Positions 15,001-24,000 of a stretch of DNA of 64,000 nt are shown in pieces. A program made the translations under genes and the position numbers. This DNA comes from Anthonomus grandis grandis. Lineage: Eukaryota; Arthropoda; Insecta; Coleoptera; Curculionidae. Location of the stretch: the NCBI RefSeq assembly GCF_022605725.1, contig NC_065553.1:9858001-9922000 (forward strand). The letters are read 5' to 3'. Position 1 is the stretch's first letter. Every line of letters starts with the position of its first letter. The notes below the pieces were generated by a model. That model was not told the origin of the DNA and searched no databases. It saw only the letters and a program-made list of their open reading frames with translations.

Positions 15001-18000
15001 AACTTCTTCTTCTTCTTTAATTTTCAAAAATCTTGTATAATTTTTTAAAATATTTTTTTTTAATAGCATATACATATTTTCCAAAGTCATGTAAGAAGTC
15101 ACTGAGGATACTCCCGAAATACTTCCGTAGGGTATTTTAAAATTATTGTAGGATTTTACGAATATCTAAGATGTTTTAAGTTTTAATAACTTAAAGTCAT
15201 GGAAACGCTCCTGAAACCTCTTTTTAAGTAATTTTAGGATACATTTTGGGAGAAGCTTGTTTTCTAGCAATGCTACTCTCATTTCAGCCTCCAAGGTTCG
15301 TATAGCCTTTACTTAGAAATACGGTTACTTTATATGTAAGAAAATATCATATTATCCCATAAAAGCTTTAATCGATTAAGGCTTATTTAAAAATATATTT
15401 TTTTACAAATTTAAAGTATACTAAATTAGGCAGTTATAAAATCCTACACTCACATGCAGATTCAGTTAAAGAGGAACTACGTAACACACTACTAACTTGA
15501 TGAAACACGGTTTTTAGTCCCTTGTGAGTTAGAGCTGAACATTCCAAATATTTGACTGCGCCGATTTTCTTTGCCATATTATTGCCTTGCGTATGGCTTA
15601 TGGGATGAAGATTTCTGTCTTTAAGTTTTTTTGTCGTACCTTTATCTTGCCTAAGATCCAGTTTTGTTCCCACCAGCATAATTGGAGTTGAAGGACTGGC
15701 ATCACTGACCTCTGGATACCACTTCGTTTTAACATGTCTGAATGATTCGGGATCCACTAAAGAGAAACAAATTAAAAACACATCAGTCTTTGAGTATGAT
15801 AACATCCTTAATTTGATATAATCTTGTTGACTTGTGGTGTCCCATAAACCTAAGTTAATGAGTTTGTAATCTTCTTTTATATTTGCAGAAAAGTAATCGT
15901 ATACTGTAGGTACATACTCAGTAGGAAAATATTCATTTGTATAAGATGTTAACATAGAAGTTTTACCTATAGCACTATCTCCAACTATAACACACTTGAT
16001 TGTCTGCATTATCAAACTTAAAAAATATACTAATAAATATTTTAGAAATTGTATATTTATTACAATGTTAGGAGATAATAAAATGGTTATTAATGTATTA
16101 TTTATATCTGTTTAAATGCACACTCCGTAGCCATTAGTAGGTGCTTGTGGTGCAGTTTGCCTATCAATGACTTAATTCAATTAGTTTGAACTGATAAACG
16201 TGTTATTTTTGGATTTTTAGGGAATCCTTTGATAAAGGGTGTTCCCAAATGATATATCATTCGATGAAATAATTGTTTATCATTATCAATGGTTTTAATT
16301 TATAACAATTAGCAGAGATTTTAGATTTTTTTCAGTTTAGTTTAAAAACATTTATCAATTAGATACATGGTATTCTAGTATATATAAGCTAAATTAACTA
16401 AGTTTCTAAATTTTAATTATATTTCTCATATATCTTTTTAAGTATCTATTTGAAGGCCTAATTTTTTCCCGATAACAGTAGGTAGACTTGACATTTACAG
16501 CGTTGCTTTTTGTGATATTTTAAGAAATTTGACTTTATGTTTGAATTCGTTAAACAACTTAATTTTTTTGCTTATAAAAAAAGTTATAGCACCAATAAAA
16601 AAATCTAGGAAGAAAAATAACACTTTATTTAAGAAAATTAAAGTAAATTTTCTCTTTGAAGTATGTCCACTGCGCAAATGTACTTATTTCATAATAATAT
16701 TGGTCTTTTTACAACGAAAAAAGTGAATATTTCGTTGGATTAAACTTTTGAGATTTTTTTAAAATATTCTTCATTTTTTATAGGAACCAGGTACAAAAAA
16801 TCATTCATAAATTCCTTCTGAATTTAAAATTCGAACGACTAAGATTAGGGAAGTGTAAGTTGTCATTTTTGTCAAGAAATTTAATTTTTATTACATCTTT
16901 ACTTGGTTCCGTTTTTAATTTGTTTTTATAAAATATTTTTCTTAAATATTGTAACGCTTTTCCTGTTCGTTAAGTGTCAATTAAAGCAATCGAATATTGT
17001 CAATTAGTTTATTTATACACTTCACAATGAAAATACGATCACTCACGACTACTAAGGATATTCATTTTTACTGTATTTATTTACAACTATTTAAATTTCG
17101 CGCCCATATTCCAAACTTTACATCGCTGAACTGACTACTCTCGGCAGAACGCTATTCCGGAAGATTCCTACTGATCTTCGAGACGTCGTACGGTGTACCA
17201 CTTGTGTCATTTCGGAATGGTGGAGAATCAGCTGGTTTCTCGGTGTTTATAATATGCTTCTTTCACTCTCTATCTGAGTTTAATTTTTTTCATCATAAAA
17301 CATTTAAATAAAGTATTCTTTGAGTTATGAATTATTGGAATATTGGAATTTTCTGGTATATTGTCCAATAACTTATTGTATATTAAATTTTTACTATATA
17401 TTATGGCTTCGAAATAAAATCATCTTTATGCGTTTAGAAAAAATTCGACATTATTCCTTCAGACATTTTTTATTTCTTTTTTATTCACTAGTAAGACGCT
17501 TCTGAATACATTAAAAATAAGTTGGAAATATGTGATGATTTTAATAATTTTTTTGTATGTGCACGTCAAAATTTATCCTTAAGCAAATCTGCTGTGAACT
17601 TTTATTAACATGCATCAATAAAACATTTCCTGTTTTAATCTTTTGACATGAATACATTATTATTATTAATATTGATATTTTTTTTTGAAGTGCTTGTTCA
17701 TAATCTTATCTTCGTTTATTTTGCATTTACTCCAATACAATGTACGACATTTATTAGTCTACCATGCGGTTATTACTTTTTTAGCCTTCTATATTTTTTC
17801 TTCTAATAAAATTATAAGGAATATTGTATACATTTATCGCACCATTTGGATAAAATAAAATTGGTATTATTTATAAATGCTTAAACGCACTCCCGACTAT
17901 TATTAGTGTAAATCAAATTGGCCGAATCATTGAATTGTTTAAATTAATAGCAGTTAATAAAAAAGTAATTTATTTTTTTAAAGACTGATTCCTATCAGAT

Positions 18001-21000
18001 TTTTTTCGTATTTTTAAGTTGAATATATCCATGTCGAACATTTATGTTCAAACATCTCAATCAAAATTTTATGTTCTAATATCTAGTGCCTAATTTAACT
18101 TCTTACATTTTAGTATCAAATGCCCTAAAACCACAACGACGTACGTCAATTACTGGCCTGACCTCAGCTACGAAATACGTAGTCAAAGTAGAAGCTCACA
18201 ACGTAGCTGGCTACAGTACTGAAGAATTTAGTTTTACTACCTTAACCAAAGAAGGAGGTCGATATTATTTTATATTTCTTACATTCCATATATTTCATCT
18301 AATCATTTTCAGATGTTCCTCCCCCAGATCTTATAACACAGGGTAACGACAACCATCCATTCTACTTGGACGTTAAATTTATAATAATCGCTGTCATTAG
18401 TACAATTTTGGGTACGGTTGTGTTTTTGACGGTGCCAATCTTAATAAGAAGGCGTAAGTCTCATAGTGAATTTATTTGCGAGAAAAAAACAAATTTTTTT
18501 AATAAAACTACCATTTCCAGACTATAAACAGGGTCACAGAGAGCAACTAGACAATCAACAAAACGCAGAGGCTCAAAGAGAACGCTACTACGCAACGATA
18601 CACAAGGTGTCACTACAAGCGGGCGAAAAAATACCTGGTAGTTTACTAAATAAAATTACTGGTAGTACATGTAGTTAGTAGATAATATTTATTCATTTCC
18701 AGAAACGTCAGAGGATATATCGCCGTACGCAACATTTCAACTTTCTGAGCCGAGCACCTTGGCTCAGAATACGATGCTTCACAGTTTTATGTATCACGAG
18801 CACCCTGTCACTGAAGGGTGTGCCTCTCCGCCCCCATCTAGTTCCGTACAACGAAATTCACCTTATTATAATATTGTAAGTGGTTTGCTGTTATTTTCAT
18901 TAATATATCATCTACGTTTATAAGTTGGTACAATTGAACTTGGAATAACTTGATATTTGGAAAACAGTACGTTTTAGAAAAAAAAGTTCTATTAGTTTTT
19001 CAGTTCAAATATAGTAATTAGGTATACCGCAGTATTTTTCAGTTTTCCAGTAACAATTTTGAGACTTTCTATTAAATGTGGAATATCTTTCTATGCCAAA
19101 AAATGTTGAGACAGTATTAGTTGGCTTTGCAATATTGCACTGTATGCTAAATGTTTTCCAGAGGGAGATGCTATATAGTGAGCTTCTTTTTACTGTATTT
19201 ATATTAAATGGAAGTATTCAACAGAAGAAAAGAGAACAGAGTGGCTGTAAATCCACGTTCTTGTTAGGGTCATAACCAGGGTAAGCATAAGTAAAACATA
19301 GCTTTTTTCGAATATTCTAAAGATTTTATCACATAACTACAGTATTAAAATTGACGTATTTATAAAATCAACAAAACCATTTAATTTCATGTTCAATTAA
19401 AGTTCACTACTATTATCGAGTAAATTTTAAAGGGAATAATGCAATGTTGACGACGCTATCGACTTCAAAAGATTGACTAAGATATCTGAGAAAAAAGCTA
19501 CAAACCAGAAAACACAGCAATGGCGGATCTATTAGTAGTGTAATTGAAGTATGCAGTTTCCTTAACAGAAACTTGGAAATGTAACTGTTCTATTTCTATT
19601 CCAATAAATTGGCACCTAATATATCTTTTCTTAAGATAAAAAAGGGTTGAAAAAGATCCTCAATCTGATTCGATTATTGGAAAATATGTAGCTCTTGCAA
19701 AAGTGGTACTAAGTCCTTAGCTCTCATCTTTACACTATAACAATCTGGTGGTAATTCTTTGTTTAAAGAATTGAAATGATGTCAATGGCAACATTTTTCA
19801 CATCCATATCTTTAAATTTCATAATACGAGTCTTTGATAGGTTAAGAGAAATTTCATTCACCAAGCATTCACCAGGAAATAATCTTTTTCAGATTTACAG
19901 GGTTATCATCAGCAGACGATAATCATAGATTTAATGATTGATTCTCCGAAGAGACCAATATTAAGTATTGACGAAAATGTGGAAGTGTTTTCAGACCTTT
20001 AAGTCATTAGAAATTATTTTTTTATCTGATTATCTGCCTTCATAGAGACTCTAGTCCTCTCAGAGAGATATGACTTAAAATAGCTTCAAGATGAAGCTAC
20101 ACTTACTAAGCTTCAACAACTGCATACCTCTGTGATAGAATCAAATGCTTGATTAATCACAGAACATTAGATTTAGGAAACTAAGTGGATACCTTATGTG
20201 ATTCATGTGAAATTTATTCTTCAAAAACTTTTAAGTCCCTGTGAATGTCAATCTTGGATATGGCCTTGATGCTGATTTTTAACGAATTTCTCACTGTGAA
20301 AATATTATCATAGTATGAAATTTCACACATTTTCACTTTCACACTTTCACTTTACTATGAAATTTCATTTAATTTCGCCTGTAATACCAAGTATCTATTA
20401 TTTGAAACTTCTAAAAAGCACTGTTGTCATATATTAAGCTGTATCAAGTTAAATGAACCATGCTGCATATACAATTCTGTATCATTCTTTCTTTGATTTC
20501 TTAAACACTTCCTTACTTTTTCTTTAGTAACTTCATTTTATCATAACTTATATTTATTTTTTTCCTTATACAGAAACCAGTGAAAAAAAGACCGGACTAT
20601 TACAATATAGTATGTATGAAAAATGAGTGCTTTTTTCGTTGTTCTTTTGTGTGCTTAGTAAAAAGTACAAAGCTAGGAATATACGTCTAAATAATTATTG
20701 CTCAAATTAAGTAATTGTTTCTAGTTTTGGTACTTGCGTGTTTGTGGTCGTTTTGTCTATTATAGTGTGACCAAGTAAATTAGGCGCAGCTTTTTCTCCT
20801 GTTTTCTACAAAATTTTAACGAAAATAGCGTTTTTCTTTATCACAGTTTTGTCCGTAGCAAAAATTTCAAAGTACAAAAAACCACGGTAGAAGAAGAACC
20901 AACCGAAAAGACATCGATAGTGACGAAAGCGAGTCGGACCAAGAAGGTTTAACGTCGAGCCGGACCGAATCATCCAATCAGCTTGATATGAAGCACAAGG

Positions 21001-24000
21001 CACAAGGTATATGTTAATAAAGTTTAATTTCACTAAAATCAACGAGATTGGCACTAATATATCTTTAATAATATGTTAAAAGTTAAATTAAAAAAAAGAA
21101 ATAAGCACCACTTTTTTTTATTATAAGGTGATGTTGATTTTAAAAATCTGAAAGACGATTCCATGAAAACTAATCCAATAATATTCGTAACTTCGACGGT
21201 TTTTTCATATATCTACAGTATATCCACGGATTGACCCCAAATAAAGGAAAAACTTTTTTATTTTACAAAAAAAAATATTTTCCATAAAAACTCCTACTTG
21301 TGCTAAAAAGCAGCTTAATTTATCAGATTTATATACCACGCGTTTAGAAATTAGAAAAATATAAAAAGTACCCTTATGTGTGATGATTTTATGAGAAGCA
21401 ATGGATGCAATTTTTAAATTTTAAAAGCTTAAAATTTTTGACCCAATGCCTAAATGTATAGCAGCACATGGTAAAAAAGCCTACAACAAAAAAGGCGATT
21501 TCCTGGAAATGAACAATTTTCTTTTGATTAAATGATTAATTTACTTTTTGTTTATATTTATTAACCTTTAATTTTAAAGTTTTCCAATACCTAAAATTCT
21601 ACTCAGTTCTTTTGTCTTTTTCAGGTATTTTTTTGATCTATCGGGTGAGATTTACCTTCAAAAAATTGTCACAAGGAAAATGAAAAAAAAAACATTTTTT
21701 TGTGAAAAAAAAATATTTTTACTAACCTAAAATAACTTTAAAGACGATTTCGAGGAAACTAACATCAAAGCTCAATCGAACTTCTCATACTTTCCGAGTT
21801 CTTGAAAATTCTAGGACCATTTTATGCTTTAAAAAACTCGTCATAAATTACCAATCTTTTTCAAATTTTCAATATAATAAAATATCGCTTGAGCTTTTTT
21901 CCATTATCCATCAATGATGGCTATGGATATTGTGATTTGCTTTCCATACAAGTAGATATGTTGTCGTGATATGTTATGACGCATTTCGTTCGTTCTCGTT
22001 CTCCTCGGCTGCCATCGCAGACAAAAAAGGCTGTTTTTTATTTTTTTTTAACTACACCAGTAGGATTTCCTATTCGATTATTGCGCAATGTACCCAAGCA
22101 ATGGGTATTTTGATCAAACAATAAATGGACAAATACCAATTACCAGTAATACAAATTCTTCCAATTTCTAATAACTGCTTCGCCAAATTGATAACAATTT
22201 TGGTATGGTGCTGCCAATGGTGAATTTCGTTGTTTCTCCTTACCCGCATATATACTAAGATTTCAAGTGTATCCATTTTCTCACAATTTGAATATTCTTA
22301 TCCTTATAATAATTATCCTGAATGATTCCCTTGCCTTATCGATACAAAAATTTTTGACGCGAGTGTATATTTTTTGGATAATTTTCAAGATTTTTCCCCT
22401 TGCAATGCACAATCTGTTTTCCACTTGATGGATAGGCACTGGATATTTATCTTCATTACTTTGATCTTGCTCAACCTCTATCAGGGCCACTTTCGATGGT
22501 TCAGATGGAATGTAACCTGGATCATTATAAGAGTCTGTTGAAACCAGTACAGATATGTAGTTTGTACCAGTATGGTAATTAAACATAAGTTTTCTAGAGA
22601 ACGTTTAATTTTATAAACATAAACTTTAAAAAAATCAAGACTTATATTATTATTTATATTATATTAAAAATATTAAAACAAATCACCATAAGCATCTAAT
22701 AAAAACTAGTGGCGATAACAGCAAATGAAAACTATACGGCTGAAAAATATGTAAGTCTTTTGCGATCCAGTAAAGTCCGCAGTACTGAATTCGTTTCATC
22801 ATTTATTTTATTCGGAGAATGTTTATTTTATTTCATACAATATATAATAATATTTTATAAAAAACCTTTTTTAATTTTTTCGTGAAGCCAATCTTGTTAT
22901 CTTAAAATTAAATAAGACTTTTTTGATTTCATGACAAGGTTCAAGAAGTTTTGATCAGTAACGTTTATGTAAAGAACTCTCAATGCTTATGAAGTCTTTG
23001 TTGATTTATTAATTGCATTTTTGTACTAGTAATCAAATTAAAAATTATTCTTGACTTTATAGACGTTTATATCGGTATCGTTAGCTTATAATTAATTATT
23101 GTTTTTTCAGCCTTTGCTTATCACGGTACAGTGCAATCCAGTACTTCATCCGATATTTCACCAATGTCTGAGCAAAAATCACTGCCAAGGCGTAATAGAA
23201 ACAGGTCTGTAAGAATATAAATTTTTCTTATATATATTATTTTTAATAACTATAGGAAATATTTGATCAAGTTAAATTTCAAGATCAATTTTAGGCGAAT
23301 GTTTAAATAAAAAGAGTGTTTAATAAATGTATTTTTTCTTAGGAATTCTTGTCCATATTTCAGATCAGATTTTTTTCATTAGTATTTGTCTAAAATTTAA
23401 TCAACAATATGATTACCCCTATCAATACCAAGAAGTAGACAATTTAAAAAAGTTATATAAAAGCTAACCACAAAAAATTAAATACACAAGGGAACTCACA
23501 GAATGAAATGAGACTTGTTGTATCTAACAATCCAAATTACGTATAATAATTTAAAAAAACCATATTATAAATATAATTAATCAAGACAATCAGGCAATTA
23601 TTATATGCAGTAGATGATAAGGATGGTCTTTTTCCTAAATTTCAAAAATATTTTTTTATTTTCCGATACGGTAAAGAAAGATTACCAAGAGGTAGACACA
23701 AGGAATACTAATGCAATAATACACTGACTTATGCTTCTAGTATAAATGTCTATGAATTGACGAGATATTAGTAGTTAAAATTCATAATCTCCTTGTAATG
23801 AAATTCATAGATTATTGGAAAGTAAAACTTACCTCTGGTCAATAATTTAGCTGCAAATTCTTTAAATAAAGAGGTCAGTCTTTTAAAAAAAGACGTCAAT
23901 TTTTTTTCTAAAAGTCAAAGGCAACCGAGATGGAAATGGTTACTTATTTTTTTTTAATTTCAATCATAACATGATTTTATATATTATATTTTGGTAATTA

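Noticed and set aside
16010..16015. Two extra N-terminal codons on the Rac-like protein
   Set aside because: They require a TTG start; the ATG at 16009 aligns exactly with the Rac start.
22281..22586. 101-codon minus-strand frame as an independent gene
   Set aside because: Better explained as part of the piggyBac-like relic that continues in another frame.
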